Below the pieces are notes generated by a model. The model was not told the origin of the DNA. It saw only the letters and a program-made list of their open reading frames with translations, and did not search any database. A DNA stretch of 64,000 nt from Chitinophaga sp. (GTDB taxonomy: Bacteria > Bacteroidota > Bacteroidia > Chitinophagales > Chitinophagaceae), in assembly GCF_017745275.1 (NCBI RefSeq), contig NZ_JAGHZS010000012.1:62001-126000 (forward strand). The letters are read 5' to 3'. Positions 1 through 9,544 of this stretch are shown in pieces. Position 1 is the first letter of the stretch, and each line of letters starts with the position of its first letter. The position numbers and the translations under genes are program-made.

Positions 1-54
1 CCTATGCTATCAAATATAATGCAGCACGCAAAATAGTGACAGACTGACAGGGGA

Positions 55-894
55 TTACAGATCACGCAATGCAAAAATTTCACCTGCCCGGACGCCCTTT
101 TCGGTTTGCTGTAACAGGCAACATTCATTGACAGGGTCATGCTCAAAAAACAGGACATATTGCTGGTCCACGGCTTCCTGTAAAAAGCTTTTCTTTTCCT
201 GCAGTGTTTTCAGCGGAAACATATCATACGCCATTACATAAGGGATGGGAATATGACCAATAGACGGCAGCAGGTCGGCCATGTAAATAATGGTTTTGCC
301 TTTATAGCTGATCTGTGGTAACATCATGGCATCCGTATGGCCATTGGCAAACCGGATAGAAATGTTATCTGCAAAAGAAATCCCTTCCTGGTGCTGTACA
401 AACTTCAGTTGTCCGCTTTCCTGGATAGGAAGGATATTTTCTTTAAGAAAGGAAGCTTTCTCCCGGTCATTAGGCTGGGTCGCCCATTTCCAATGATCTT
501 CATTACTCCAGTAGGTAGCATTTTTAAAAGCAGGTACCAGCTTATCGCCCTGCCGTATGATGCTGCCACCGCAATGATCAAAGTGAAGGTGCGTCAGGAA
601 TACATCGGTGATATCATCCCGGTGAAAGCCGTGAGCAGCAAGAGAGCTGTCCAGCGTAGCAGTGCCATGGGGTTGGTAATGACTGAAAAATTTTGCATCC
701 TGTTTGTCGCCAAGACCGTTATCTACCAGGATCAGGCGGTTGCCATCTTCTATCAGCAGGCAACGCAGCGCCCAGGTACACAGGTTGTTTTCATCCGCAG
801 GGTTTAATTTATTCCAGATGCTCTTAGGTACTACCCCAAACATAGCGCCGCCATCCAGTTTAAAAAATCCTGTGTCAATGGTATATAATTTCAT
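55..894 (-). CDS. MBL-fold metallo-hydrolase
   Basis: A 279-residue metallo-beta-lactamase-fold hydrolase. The dinuclear zinc motif HLHFDH lies at residues 102-107, and later histidines (NGHTDAM near 185, FFEHDP near 250) fit the remaining metal ligands. No signal peptide is visible, so it is probably cytoplasmic. The overall layout (GGAMFG start, VDNGLG before the HxHxDH motif) resembles lactonase-like and quorum-quenching MBL proteins, but the substrate cannot be told from sequence. It lies downstream of the MFS transporter on the same strand, separated by an 82-bp gap holding a 16-bp inverted repeat, so the two may be separate units. Confidence 0.85.
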   Translation of the reverse strand: MKLYTIDTGFFKLDGGAMFGVVPKSIWNKLNPADENNLCTWALRCLLIEDGNRLILVDNGLGDKQDAKFFSHYQPHGTATLDSSLAAHGFHRDDITDVFLTHLHFDHCGGSIIRQGDKLVPAFKNATYWSNEDHWKWATQPNDREKASFLKENILPIQESGQLKFVQHQEGISFADNISIRFANGHTDAMMLPQISYKGKTIIYMADLLPSIGHIPIPYVMAYDMFPLKTLQEKKSFLQEAVDQQYVLFFEHDPVNECCLLQQTEKGVRAGEIFALRDL

Positions 895-967
895 AATGCA
901 GTTATTTACTTATTTGAAGACAGAAAGTTACCCAATTCTGCGCACCCAATCAGTAAATAACTGCATT
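895..967. repeat. Inverted repeat, 16-bp perfect arms
   Basis: Arms at 895-910 and 952-967 (AATGCAGTTATTTACT and its exact reverse complement) enclose a 41-base loop. It fills the gap between the MFS transporter stop and the hydrolase start codon at 894, and the left arm abuts that start codon. It may be a terminator or attenuator for the transporter transcript. There is no strong T-run. Confidence 0.6.
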
Positions 968-976
968 ATTTCGTGG

Positions 977-2251
977 CTATGCCGTTTGCCGTTGCTTGCG
1001 CAGTGCGGATATAATAAATATTAATCCAATCGCGAAAAATACTATCAACGCCAGTACAGAGTTACGCATGTCTTCTGTGAGGTCGTCTATATAAGCAAAG
1101 GAAAACATCCCAATCACGATCGATATTTTTTCCGTTACATCATAATAACTGAAGAAGGAAGTAGTATCCTGTGTTTCAGGCATCAGCTTGGCGTAGGTAG
1201 AGCGACTGAGTGATTGAATGCCACCCATTACCAATCCAACAGCAGTAGCCAGCAAATAGAAATGCATCGCTGTCTGCATTTTATAACCTGCTACACAGAT
1301 GCCTATCCAAAGCAGTATAACGCCAATTATTACACGTAGATTTCCAAACCGGGTAGAAAGGCGGGCCATACTCCAGGCTCCTGCAATCGCCACAATCTGG
1401 ATAATCACTACTGTTACAATCAGCATAGAGGCTTCCAGGTGTAATACCTTGCTGCCAAAGATAGTAGCAGCCATCATTACGGTTTGTACGCCCATGCTGT
1501 AGAAAAAGAAACCACGCAGGAATCTTTTCAACACCGGCAACTGTTTTACCTGTGCATATACTTTACGTAATTCGGAGAAGCCTTCCGTTAATGCGCCGGC
1601 GCTATGTTTGCTCATAGTAGCAACGCTTTCAGGAAGACGTGAAAAGGTGATCAACGCAAACCCGAACCACCATACACCCACCAGCAAAAAGGTTAAGCGT
1701 ACCGGCAGGCTCTCATCCATGCCCAGCTTAGGCCCCAGTACTACCAGGCCAAAGCCGATCAGTTGTAATAACACACTGCCAATATACCCCATGCTGAAGC
1801 CTCTCGCACTAATCCTGTCCCTGTCTTCCGGGGCGGCAATTTCGGGGAGATAGGAATTGTAAAAAACCAATCCGCCACAATAACCTACGGTCGAGAGCAT
1901 GAAACAAACTACCCCCAACAACAGATTATTGCTGTTGAACCAAAAAAGCAAACTACAGGACAGCGCTCCCAGTATAGTAAAGAAACGCAGGAAGTTCTTT
2001 TTATTTCCCCTGGTATCTGCAATGGAAGACAAGATAGGGGAAGTAATGGCCACCAGCAGATAAGCAGCTGCCATGGTGTAATTGTACAAAGCGGAATTAA
2101 CGAAATTCATTCCAAGGAATGAAACGTGTTCTTTGGTCACCGCTAAAAAATAGATAGGGAAAAAAGTAGTGGTGATCACGAGGTTGTACACGGAGTTAGC
2201 CCAGTCGTACATAGCCCAGCCATTGATCACTTTTTTACTGGCAGTCTTCAT
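977..2251 (-). CDS. MFS transporter, UMF1/Atg22-like
   Basis: A 424-residue polytopic inner-membrane protein with about twelve hydrophobic segments. The N-terminus (GWAMYDWANSVYNLV, then a TTFFPIYF stretch) is characteristic of the UMF1/Atg22-like branch of the major facilitator superfamily, whose fungal members export amino acids from vacuoles. A further motif SLSRSTYAKLMPE near residue 345 is typical of the same branch. The substrate is unknown. The length is normal for the family. The 156-bp gap before the next gene downstream of its start contains a heptad hairpin element (2290-2421). Confidence 0.88.
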   Translation of the reverse strand: MKTASKKVINGWAMYDWANSVYNLVITTTFFPIYFLAVTKEHVSFLGMNFVNSALYNYTMAAAYLLVAITSPILSSIADTRGNKKNFLRFFTILGALSCSLLFWFNSNNLLLGVVCFMLSTVGYCGGLVFYNSYLPEIAAPEDRDRISARGFSMGYIGSVLLQLIGFGLVVLGPKLGMDESLPVRLTFLLVGVWWFGFALITFSRLPESVATMSKHSAGALTEGFSELRKVYAQVKQLPVLKRFLRGFFFYSMGVQTVMMAATIFGSKVLHLEASMLIVTVVIIQIVAIAGAWSMARLSTRFGNLRVIIGVILLWIGICVAGYKMQTAMHFYLLATAVGLVMGGIQSLSRSTYAKLMPETQDTTSFFSYYDVTEKISIVIGMFSFAYIDDLTEDMRNSVLALIVFFAIGLIFIISALRKQRQTA

Positions 2252-2289
2252 ATAGCGTATTTAGCTTTGTACGAAGATAATTGTCATAG

Positions 2290-2421
2290 AGCAGAAAGCA
2301 TAAAGCGGAAAGCAAAAAGCTATTAAAGCGAATGATGAATACGAAAGATCCAGGCAAAAATAGTTTCTGCTCTGGTTACGCGCGTCAATGGCTTTTTGCA
2401 TTCTGCTTTATGCTTTATGCT
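2290..2421. repeat. Heptad-phased hairpin element A
   Basis: Left arm 2290-2320 reads AGCAGAA, AGCATAA, AGCGGAA, AGCAAAA, AGC. Right arm 2391-2421 is its reverse complement with three mismatches in 31, one of them a G-T wobble. The arm units are 7 bp long. The right arm overlaps the 3' end of the ABC ATPase gene and supplies its stop codon (2408-2410, minus strand). Confidence 0.75.
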
Positions 2422-3034
2422 TATAATCCTGGATGTGAATATGCTCTTTGCACATAAAATACTCCTGTTCATCATTGGAGCTAACAATGATCAGGCGGTT
2501 GCCACCGTATTCGGTGATGAGTTGCTGATATACCGCAACGCCGGCGGCATCGAGGTTGGTGCAGGGTTCATCGAGCAGTAATACCGGTACATCAGAAAGG
2601 ATGGCCAGCGCCAGCTTAATACGTTGCTTCATACCAGAGGAGAAGTTGCGTATTTGCTTGTTGGCAGCTTTTTCCAGCCCAACCATCTGCATGGCTTTCG
2701 CCGGTGTGATACCGGGAAGGAAATTTTTAAACTGCTGATGAAACTGAATAATTTCTGTGAGGGTAAATTCTTCGATCAGCTCCAGGTAGGGAGCAGCGAT
2801 GGTGCAATACCGGAAAAACGCATCAGGAGCGATGGGTTTTTCCGGTGTGCTATAAGTAACGGTGCCTTCATTATGTTGAATGGCACCGCTGATTACTTGT
2901 AATAAGGTTGACTTTCCTGAACCATTGGGCCCCAGGATGGCATAACGTTGTCCTTCACTAAAGGTGAGGGTTACACGCCGGAAGATCCAGTCGTAGTTAA
3001 AACGCTTACCTGCCTGGTTAAGAGATATCATCAT
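2408..3034 (-). CDS. ABC transporter ATP-binding protein
   Basis: A 208-residue stand-alone ATPase domain. Walker A GPNGSGKST lies at 35-43, the ABC signature FSSGMKQR at 131-138 and Walker B LLLDEP at 152-157, so it should bind and hydrolyse ATP. The start overlaps the end of lpxA by 17 bp, which indicates translational coupling and membership of the lipid A operon. No permease gene is present in the window, so its membrane partner must be encoded elsewhere. A role in envelope or lipid export is inferred from position only. The last residues and the stop codon are encoded by a repeat element arm. Confidence 0.9.
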   Translation of the reverse strand: MMISLNQAGKRFNYDWIFRRVTLTFSEGQRYAILGPNGSGKSTLLQVISGAIQHNEGTVTYSTPEKPIAPDAFFRYCTIAAPYLELIEEFTLTEIIQFHQQFKNFLPGITPAKAMQMVGLEKAANKQIRNFSSGMKQRIKLALAILSDVPVLLLDEPCTNLDAAGVAVYQQLITEYGGNRLIIVSSNDEQEYFMCKEHIHIQDYKHKA

Positions 3035-3821
3035 TGTTGGTGCGGGAAGTATAGCCTCTCATAATACCACGACCTGATTCACGGATGAACGACAGGATTT
3101 CATCTCTTTCATCGGTGGCAGGGAATTCTGCTTCAATGATGTTAACCGCTTTGGATAATTTATAGCCTTTTACAAAGATGACACGGTAGATATCCAGGAT
3201 AGAGTTGATTTTTTCAAGGGAAAATCCTCTTCTCTTTAGTCCAACGGAGTTCACGCCTACATATGATAAAGGTTCGCGGGCAGCTTTTACAAAAGGAGGT
3301 ACATCTTTACGCACCATGGAACCACCGGTTACAAAGGCGTGATCACCTACTTTACAAAACTGCTGGATGGCTACCATTCCGGCCAGTACTACGTGATTGC
3401 CTACCGTGATGTGTCCGGCCAGGGTAGTGTTATTGGAAAATACGCAATAGTTACCTACCTCGCAATCGTGTGCAATGTGGCTGTACGCCATGATCAGGCA
3501 GTTATTGCCGATCACGGTTTTCCATTTGTCTTTGGTACCACGGTTAATAGTTACGTATTCACGGATAGTGGTGTTATCACCTATTTCCACGGTTGTTTCT
3601 TCACCCGCATATTTTAAATCCTGAGGGATGGCAGAAATAACAGCGCCTGGAAAAATACGGCAATTTCTGCCGATGCGGGCTCCTTCCATAATAGTTACGT
3701 TGGAACCTATCCAGGTACCATCACCGATTTCTACATTTTTATGTATTACGGTAAATGGATCAATTTTTACATTAGGCGCAACTTTGGCGTCCGGATGTAT
3801 GTATGTTAGCGGGTGGATCAT
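3018..3821 (-). CDS. lpxA: UDP-N-acetylglucosamine acyltransferase LpxA
   Basis: Catalyses the first step of lipid A synthesis, transfer of a 3-hydroxyacyl chain from ACP to the 3-OH of UDP-GlcNAc, in the cytoplasm. The 267-residue protein is a left-handed beta-helix of hexapeptide repeats (for example IGDGTW, IGRNCR, VGNYCV). The catalytic histidine is H118 in the HIAHDCEVG motif, matching H125 of the E. coli enzyme. The helical C-terminal domain starts near residue 195. It follows lpxC-fabZ after 5 bp and overlaps the downstream ATPase gene. The identification is secure. Confidence 0.97.
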   Translation of the reverse strand: MIHPLTYIHPDAKVAPNVKIDPFTVIHKNVEIGDGTWIGSNVTIMEGARIGRNCRIFPGAVISAIPQDLKYAGEETTVEIGDNTTIREYVTINRGTKDKWKTVIGNNCLIMAYSHIAHDCEVGNYCVFSNNTTLAGHITVGNHVVLAGMVAIQQFCKVGDHAFVTGGSMVRKDVPPFVKAAREPLSYVGVNSVGLKRRGFSLEKINSILDIYRVIFVKGYKLSKAVNIIEAEFPATDERDEILSFIRESGRGIMRGYTSRTNNDDIS

Positions 3822-3826
3822 TGCTA

Positions 3827-5242
3827 TTATTTGCCTTCTCTTGTTTTTATAATTTGTGCGATCATGTCGGCCTCAGTAGCTACCTTATTACCGATAAATA
3901 CTGTCCCCCGCATTTCTACAAGACCTCTCCGGATTGGGCTGAGCAACTCCATTTTCAGGATCATTGTGTCGCCTGGCACCACCTTCGACTTAAATTTACA
4001 GTTATCTATTTTCAGGAAATAAGTATCGTAGTTTTCCGGATCCGGTACACGGTTCAGCGCCAGGATACCACCTACCTGTGCCAGTGCTTCCAATTGCAGT
4101 ACACCCGGCATTACCGGGTTGCCCGGGAAGTGGCCCTGGAAGAAGCCTTCGTTGAAGGTAACGTTCTTGACACCTACTACTTTCTCTTCACCCAGTTCGA
4201 TGATTTTATCTACCAGCAGCATCGGGTAACGATGTGGCAGTGTTCTTTCGATACGTGGAGTATCGAACACTGGTGGCTGATTAGGATCGTAAACAGGCAC
4301 GTCTTTATTGTGCTTGTTCTTTTTGATGTACGCCTTGATCAAACGGGCAAACTCCACGTTGGAAGCATGTCCCGGACGGTTAGCAATGATGTGTGCATTA
4401 ATCGGATAACCAATCAGTGCCAGGTCACCTACTATGTCCAGCAGCTTATGACGCGCTGGTTCGTTCGGGAAGCGTAATTCAATATTGTTCAGGATACCTT
4501 CTTTTTGTACAGAGATGGTTTCCCGGTTAAATACTTTGGCTAAACGGGCCAGTTCTTCTTCTGTTACCGGCTTGTCTACTACCACGATGGCATTGTTGAT
4601 ATCGCCGCCTTTGATCAGGTTGAGCGACAGCTGGTATTCCAGTTCATGTAAGAAGCAGAAGGTACGGCATGGGGCAATCTCTGTTTTGAACTCTTCAATA
4701 CCCTTCATTTTAGCGTGTTGGGTACCCAGTACAGGGGAGTTGAAGTCGATCAGGCAGGTAATGCGATAGTCTACTGCTGGCATTGCCACCATTTCTACCT
4801 TTTTCTTCTCATCATAGTAACTGATGTTGGTATCAATAGTATAGTATATTTTTTTGGCATCCTGGTTTTGCAGGCCGATATTTTCAATGGCTTCAATGAA
4901 TGCGTAGGCGCTACCATCCATAATAGGTATTTCGCCTCCATCCAGCTCTATCAGTACGTTATCCACACCTGTTCCTGCCAGCGCCGCCATGATATGTTCT
5001 ATGGTGCTTACCCTGGCGCCATTGTGCTCGAGGGTGGTGCTACGGGTTGTTTCTACTACGTAATCCACATCAGCTTTAACGATAGGTTGTCCGGGCAGGT
5101 CTACACGTTGAAATTTGATTCCATGGCCGGGTGTTGCCGGCTTGAGTGTCATATTAACATAGGCGCCTGTATGCAAGCCAATACCTGACAGGGTAATTTC
5201 ACCTTTCAGGGTATGTTGGTATTGCAACTGTTGATTTTCCAT
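3827..5242 (-). CDS. lpxC-fabZ: Bifunctional LpxC deacetylase / FabZ dehydratase
   Basis: A 471-residue fusion. Residues 1-305 are the zinc deacetylase LpxC, which commits UDP-3-O-acyl-GlcNAc to lipid A: likely zinc ligands are H83 (IEHIMAAL), H265 and D269 (HKLLDIVGD), with H292 as a catalytic residue. Residues 330-471 are FabZ, 3-hydroxyacyl-ACP dehydratase of fatty acid synthesis, with PHRYPMLLVD, H371 in GHFPGNP and E385 in LQLEALAQ. The two activities compete for the same acyl-ACP pool, so the fusion may balance lipid A against phospholipid. The fusion is a known feature of Bacteroidota. It lies between lpxD and lpxA. Confidence 0.97.
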   Translation of the reverse strand: MENQQLQYQHTLKGEITLSGIGLHTGAYVNMTLKPATPGHGIKFQRVDLPGQPIVKADVDYVVETTRSTTLEHNGARVSTIEHIMAALAGTGVDNVLIELDGGEIPIMDGSAYAFIEAIENIGLQNQDAKKIYYTIDTNISYYDEKKKVEMVAMPAVDYRITCLIDFNSPVLGTQHAKMKGIEEFKTEIAPCRTFCFLHELEYQLSLNLIKGGDINNAIVVVDKPVTEEELARLAKVFNRETISVQKEGILNNIELRFPNEPARHKLLDIVGDLALIGYPINAHIIANRPGHASNVEFARLIKAYIKKNKHNKDVPVYDPNQPPVFDTPRIERTLPHRYPMLLVDKIIELGEEKVVGVKNVTFNEGFFQGHFPGNPVMPGVLQLEALAQVGGILALNRVPDPENYDTYFLKIDNCKFKSKVVPGDTMILKMELLSPIRRGLVEMRGTVFIGNKVATEADMIAQIIKTREGK

Positions 5243-5284
5243 AATAAGCTAACTAATATGTAACTATTTGACCAGTAATTAGTT

Positions 5285-6334
5285 TTATACACCTGCTCTT
5301 TCCTGCAGCAGTTGTTTTACCATCTCTTCCAGCTCTTTCACGCGCTTTTCGAGGTCCGGCAAATTTCTAAAAATTGCCTGACTTTTCAGCGAACTTTTAT
5401 AGTCATACGCCGGAGAGCCTGTGAGAGAAGAGTTAGGGACGGTAATAGACTTCGACAAACCACTCTGTGCATTGATTTTGGTGCCATCTGCAATGTGGAT
5501 ATGGCCTACCATACCTACCTGTCCGCCTATTACACAGTTCTGACCTATTTTGGTACTACCGGATACACCGGTTTGAGCCGCAATAACAGTGTTGGTGCCA
5601 ATGTCTACGTTGTGGGCTACCTGGATCAGGTTATCCAGTTTCACACCCTGACGGATCACGGTACTACCCATGGTAGCTCTGTCGATAGTCGTGTTGGCGC
5701 CTATTTCCACGTCATCATGGATCACTACGTTACCAATCTGGGGTACCTTCTTGTAAGAACTGTCCGGCTGAGGGGCAAAGCCGAAGCCATCGCCGCCAAT
5801 TACGCAACCGGCGTGCAGCATTACGCGGCTGCCTACAATACAGTTGTCATATACTTTTACGCCGGGATACAGGATGGAATCGTTGTTAACGATCACATTA
5901 TCGCCCAGGTATACGCCAGGGTAAATCTTTACGTTGTTACCCAGCACCACGTTTTCGCCCAGGTAAGCGAAAGCGCCCACAAACACGTTTTCTCCCATTT
6001 TCACAGAAGCAGGCACATGAGAGGGCTGTTGAATACCAGACTTGTTACCGGTCAGGTACCTGTACTGCTCCAATAACAGGGCAAAGCTGCTGTAGGCATC
6101 TTTTACCCGGATCAGCGTCGATTTAATCGGACGCTCTATTACCAGGCTCTCATTCACAATCAGAATGGACGCGTTGGTAGTATATATGAATTCTTCATAT
6201 TTAGGATTGGCAATGAAACTGAGCATGCCCTCGCCGGCTTCTTCAATTTTGGCGATGTTGCTCACCTTTACGTCCGGATTTCCCTCCAGCTTACCATCTA
6301 ACATGGTAGCTAATTGTAATGCGCTAAACTGCAT
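5285..6334 (-). CDS. lpxD: UDP-3-O-acylglucosamine N-acyltransferase LpxD
   Basis: Third lipid A enzyme: it adds the second 3-hydroxyacyl chain, to the 2-amino group. The protein has 349 residues. An N-terminal uridine-binding domain (about 1-100) is followed by hexapeptide beta-helix repeats (about 105-310). The likely catalytic histidine is H241 in QVAHNVDIG, and the GGDGFGFAP loop lies at 180-188. A short helical tail ends the protein. It is the second gene of the lipid A operon, 66 bp downstream of the HD gene and 42 bp upstream of lpxC-fabZ. Confidence 0.97.
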   Translation of the reverse strand: MQFSALQLATMLDGKLEGNPDVKVSNIAKIEEAGEGMLSFIANPKYEEFIYTTNASILIVNESLVIERPIKSTLIRVKDAYSSFALLLEQYRYLTGNKSGIQQPSHVPASVKMGENVFVGAFAYLGENVVLGNNVKIYPGVYLGDNVIVNNDSILYPGVKVYDNCIVGSRVMLHAGCVIGGDGFGFAPQPDSSYKKVPQIGNVVIHDDVEIGANTTIDRATMGSTVIRQGVKLDNLIQVAHNVDIGTNTVIAAQTGVSGSTKIGQNCVIGGQVGMVGHIHIADGTKINAQSGLSKSITVPNSSLTGSPAYDYKSSLKSQAIFRNLPDLEKRVKELEEMVKQLLQERAGV

Positions 6335-6400
6335 AGTTTAAAATTGTATGTTTTCCAGGCTACACCGGATAGTATGAACTTATTCTTTAACATTTTATGT

Positions 6401-7645
6401 TTATAAAACGTTGTTAGCCTGAATTTTTGGATGACAAATGTAGAATTTTTTTACCGGTATCGCCAGAGTATGGCTAATCAGTGCATTGTCGATGGAGGAA
6501 ATGTCTTTTACAGTTCCGTCTTTAAATAGGATATTAATCTTCTCGTCATTAACGTTATAAGCCCTCAGCGTGGCTGCCCCGGAAAAAACAAAGTACTCCA
6601 GGTCAGCGCCTTCAATGCCCCACTTTTGTTTTACCTGTTCCTGCAATAATTGCTCCGCACTACCATCAAATGCCTGGTTACTTAATACTACTTTTAGTAA
6701 ATTCCTGTTTATCAGCCATTTACACAAAAGGGACAATACTTTGTCCTCATGTGTAGCCCAAACTTTTATCGCGCCCATAATATCATAGTCGTCCAGCAGG
6801 CAAAACAGCCGCAAACAATCCGGCTCCCGCTCAAAATTATCTTTGGTCACTGTGTTATACAGGAAATAAGACAATGCCGGCGAACAAAACAGCTGCTTTC
6901 CTTCCTGTGCCAGCGCTTTTGCCCTGCTCAGGATCTTTACCAGCATGTTTTCTGCGCTTAGCACCGTTTTATGCAGGTATACCTGCCAGTACATCAGCCG
7001 CCGCGCTATGATAAACTTCTCAATAGAATAAATGCCCTTTTCTTCCACCATCAGCTCTCCATTGTGAACCGTCAGCATTTTAATAATGCGGTCGTACCCG
7101 ATAGTACCTTCGGCCACACCGGTGAAGAAACTGTCCCTGTTCAGGTAATCCATCCGGTCTACATCCAGTTGACTGGACACCAGCTGGTGCAGGAATTTTT
7201 TATGATATCGTCCATTAAAAATATCCAGTGTGAGTGTCAGGGCGCCGTCCATCTGCCTGTTCAGGTCTTCCATCAGCCACTGGGAAATCTCTTCATGAGA
7301 TACTCCTTCAATAATGCCATTCTCCAGGGCATGGGAGTAAGGCCCATGTCCAATGTCATGCAATAAAATGGCCATTTTAGCGGCTACCTCTTCTTCCGGG
7401 GTAATATCCGCTCCCTTGCTCCGGAGTTCCTGCAAGGCCATACACATCAGATGATAAGCACCCAGGCTATGATGAAATCGCGTATGCATAGCACCAGGAT
7501 ACACCAGCTGCGCCAGCGCCATCTGATGTATGCGGCGAAGCCGCTGGTAATATGGATGTGAAATGAGGTTAAAAATCAACGGGTGATCTATGGTAATAAA
7601 GCCATACACCGGATCATTAACAATTTTTCGCTTGCGTTCGGTCAT
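6401..7645 (-). CDS. HD-domain phosphohydrolase
   Basis: A 414-residue HD-superfamily protein. The metal site is visible as H59 (TRFHHSLG), the H96-D97 pair (LLHDIGH) and a later aspartate in LDVDRMDYLNRD. This layout is that of the dGTPase/YwfO-like group, nucleotide hydrolases related to SAMHD1, but the substrate is unproven. It is the first gene of the lipid A operon. A good -7 box TAGTTTTG lies on the minus strand at 7708-7715, about 65 bp upstream, without a clear TTTG partner. It is divergent from porX, so the 345-bp gap should hold promoters for both. Confidence 0.88.
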   Translation of the reverse strand: MTERKRKIVNDPVYGFITIDHPLIFNLISHPYYQRLRRIHQMALAQLVYPGAMHTRFHHSLGAYHLMCMALQELRSKGADITPEEEVAAKMAILLHDIGHGPYSHALENGIIEGVSHEEISQWLMEDLNRQMDGALTLTLDIFNGRYHKKFLHQLVSSQLDVDRMDYLNRDSFFTGVAEGTIGYDRIIKMLTVHNGELMVEEKGIYSIEKFIIARRLMYWQVYLHKTVLSAENMLVKILSRAKALAQEGKQLFCSPALSYFLYNTVTKDNFEREPDCLRLFCLLDDYDIMGAIKVWATHEDKVLSLLCKWLINRNLLKVVLSNQAFDGSAEQLLQEQVKQKWGIEGADLEYFVFSGAATLRAYNVNDEKINILFKDGTVKDISSIDNALISHTLAIPVKKFYICHPKIQANNVL

Positions 7646-7990
7646 TGCATTTAATTATACCTTTCAAACAAGGGGTATCCATGCCTGAAATCCCTGGTGC
7701 GGGTATGCAAAACTACACCATGAATTAATTATATGTAAATTTTTTACTTATAATGACGCTCTCCGTCCACGAAACCCCTATGACAGTAAAAAACAATTGG
7801 TAGGTTACAGGTAATTAAATGTTATGGATGCGAAGGTAAATAACTTTATCAGCCCGTTCGCTTTTTACTGCTATCATTTTACCGTGATCAACCGTTTTTA
7901 ACATATAATTACCGGCAAATGATTGGCAGGGAACGATTTTTGCCAAAAAATAGGGGTAAATTTCTTTTTTATGGAACCTTAAATCTTACT

Positions 7991-9544
7991 ATGAGCCAGA
8001 TAAATATACTATGGGTAGACGATGAAATTGAGTCGCTTAAATCACAAATCATTTTTTTGGAAAGCAAAGGCTACAAAGTATCCGCCCTTACCAATGGATA
8101 CGATGCCGTTGAATTTTTGAAAGACCAGGTCGTTGACGTGGTGTTGCTCGATGAGTCTATGCCCGGCATTACCGGCCTTGAAACCCTTGGGAAAATCAAG
8201 GAAATAGATCAGCAAATCCCTGTAGTGATGATCACCAAAAATGAGGCGGAAGACGTAATGGACGACGCCATTGGCTCCCAGATCACGGATTATCTCATCA
8301 AACCGGTAAATCCCAACCAGGTATTATTATCTCTCAAAAAAATAATTGATAACAAAAGACTGGTGGCCGAAAAAACCACCAATGCCTACCAGCAGGAGTT
8401 CCGCAGCCTTTTCATGGCCCTCAGCTCTAACCCCGATTACAACGAATGGATGGACATCTACAAGAAACTGGTATACTGGGAAATGGAGATGACCAAAGCC
8501 AACAGCCCGGAAATGCTGGAAGTATTCAACGCCCAGAAAACGGAAGCCAACAACGAATTTTCCAAATTCATCAGTCGTAATTACAGCGACTGGCTCCATC
8601 CCAAAGCAAAAGAGGCCCCGGTGATGTCGCACACACTGTTCCGCGATAAAGTGGTGCCTAACCTGGATCCCAATGTTCCTAATGTATTTTTGCTCATAGA
8701 TAACCTGCGCTACGACCAGTGGAAGGCGATTCTACCTATTTTCCAGGAATCGTTCCGCCTGGTAGAGGAGGAATCTTTTTACAGCATTTTGCCTACCAGC
8801 ACCCAATACAGCCGCAACGCCATCTTTGCCGGCCTGCTGCCGATAGATATTGAACACCGATTCCCCCAGGAATGGAAAAACGACGACGAAGAAGGCGGAA
8901 AAAATATGTATGAAGAACATTTCTTTGCCGCGCAGTTGAAGCAATTGAAAATGGATCCCCGGTTTTCGTATACCAAGGTGACCAATCACGCGGATGCACA
9001 AACGATGCTCAACAATATCCACAATATGCTGGATTATCCCCTGAGCGTAATTGTGTACAACTTTGTGGACATGCTCAGTCATGCCCGCACAGAAATGGAA
9101 GTATTAAAAGAACTGGCCGGGGATGAGGCTTCTTATCGCTCTATTACCGCCAGCTGGTTTGAACATAGCCCGTTGCATCAGGCGCTGAAGCGTATCAGCG
9201 ATAAAAAAATAAACCTGATTATTGCTACCGACCACGGCAGCGTAAGAGTGAAAACGCCGGTGAAAGTGATCGGGGATAAACAAACCACCACCAATCTTCG
9301 CTATAAACATGGCCGTAACCTGAACTATGAAGCGAAAGAAGTATTGGCCTTTAGAGATCCCCGGGATGCCGGCTTACCTAAGCCTAACGTTAATTCTTCC
9401 TATATTTTTGCCAAGGGAGATGGGTACCTCTGTTATCCAAACAACTATAATTACTTTGTAAACTACTACCGTAATACCTTCCAGCATGGCGGCATTTCTC
9501 TGGAAGAAATGATTGTGCCGTTCGCGAGGATGGTGACGAAATAG
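7991..9544 (+). CDS. porX: PorX, type IX secretion response regulator with PglZ domain
   Basis: A receiver domain occupies residues 1-125, with acidic pocket VDDE, phospho-acceptor D54 (LLDESMPG) and lysine in LIKPVNP. A large alkaline-phosphatase/PglZ-like domain follows, with metal-site signatures such as LLIDNLRYDQ and IIATDHGSVRV. In Porphyromonas and Flavobacterium this protein works with the PorY kinase and the SigP sigma factor to control type IX secretion. I chose the ATG at 7991, which gives 517 residues and the usual N-terminus just before the receiver; the frame is open 24 codons further upstream to an ATG at 7919. The TAG stop overlaps the first bases of a 41-bp perfect hairpin. 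Confidence 0.93.
   Translation: MSQINILWVDDEIESLKSQIIFLESKGYKVSALTNGYDAVEFLKDQVVDVVLLDESMPGITGLETLGKIKEIDQQIPVVMITKNEAEDVMDDAIGSQITDYLIKPVNPNQVLLSLKKIIDNKRLVAEKTTNAYQQEFRSLFMALSSNPDYNEWMDIYKKLVYWEMEMTKANSPEMLEVFNAQKTEANNEFSKFISRNYSDWLHPKAKEAPVMSHTLFRDKVVPNLDPNVPNVFLLIDNLRYDQWKAILPIFQESFRLVEEESFYSILPTSTQYSRNAIFAGLLPIDIEHRFPQEWKNDDEEGGKNMYEEHFFAAQLKQLKMDPRFSYTKVTNHADAQTMLNNIHNMLDYPLSVIVYNFVDMLSHARTEMEVLKELAGDEASYRSITASWFEHSPLHQALKRISDKKINLIIATDHGSVRVKTPVKVIGDKQTTTNLRYKHGRNLNYEAKEVLAFRDPRDAGLPKPNVNSSYIFAKGDGYLCYPNNYNYFVNYYRNTFQHGGISLEEMIVPFARMVTK

Noticed and set aside
337..1024. Long frames opposite the hydrolase and similar antisense frames throughout
   Set aside because: They lie antisense to well-supported genes and carry no domain signature.
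7991..9544. PglZ domain suggesting a BREX phage defence system
   Set aside because: The N-terminal receiver and full length match PorX, and no other BREX genes are nearby.
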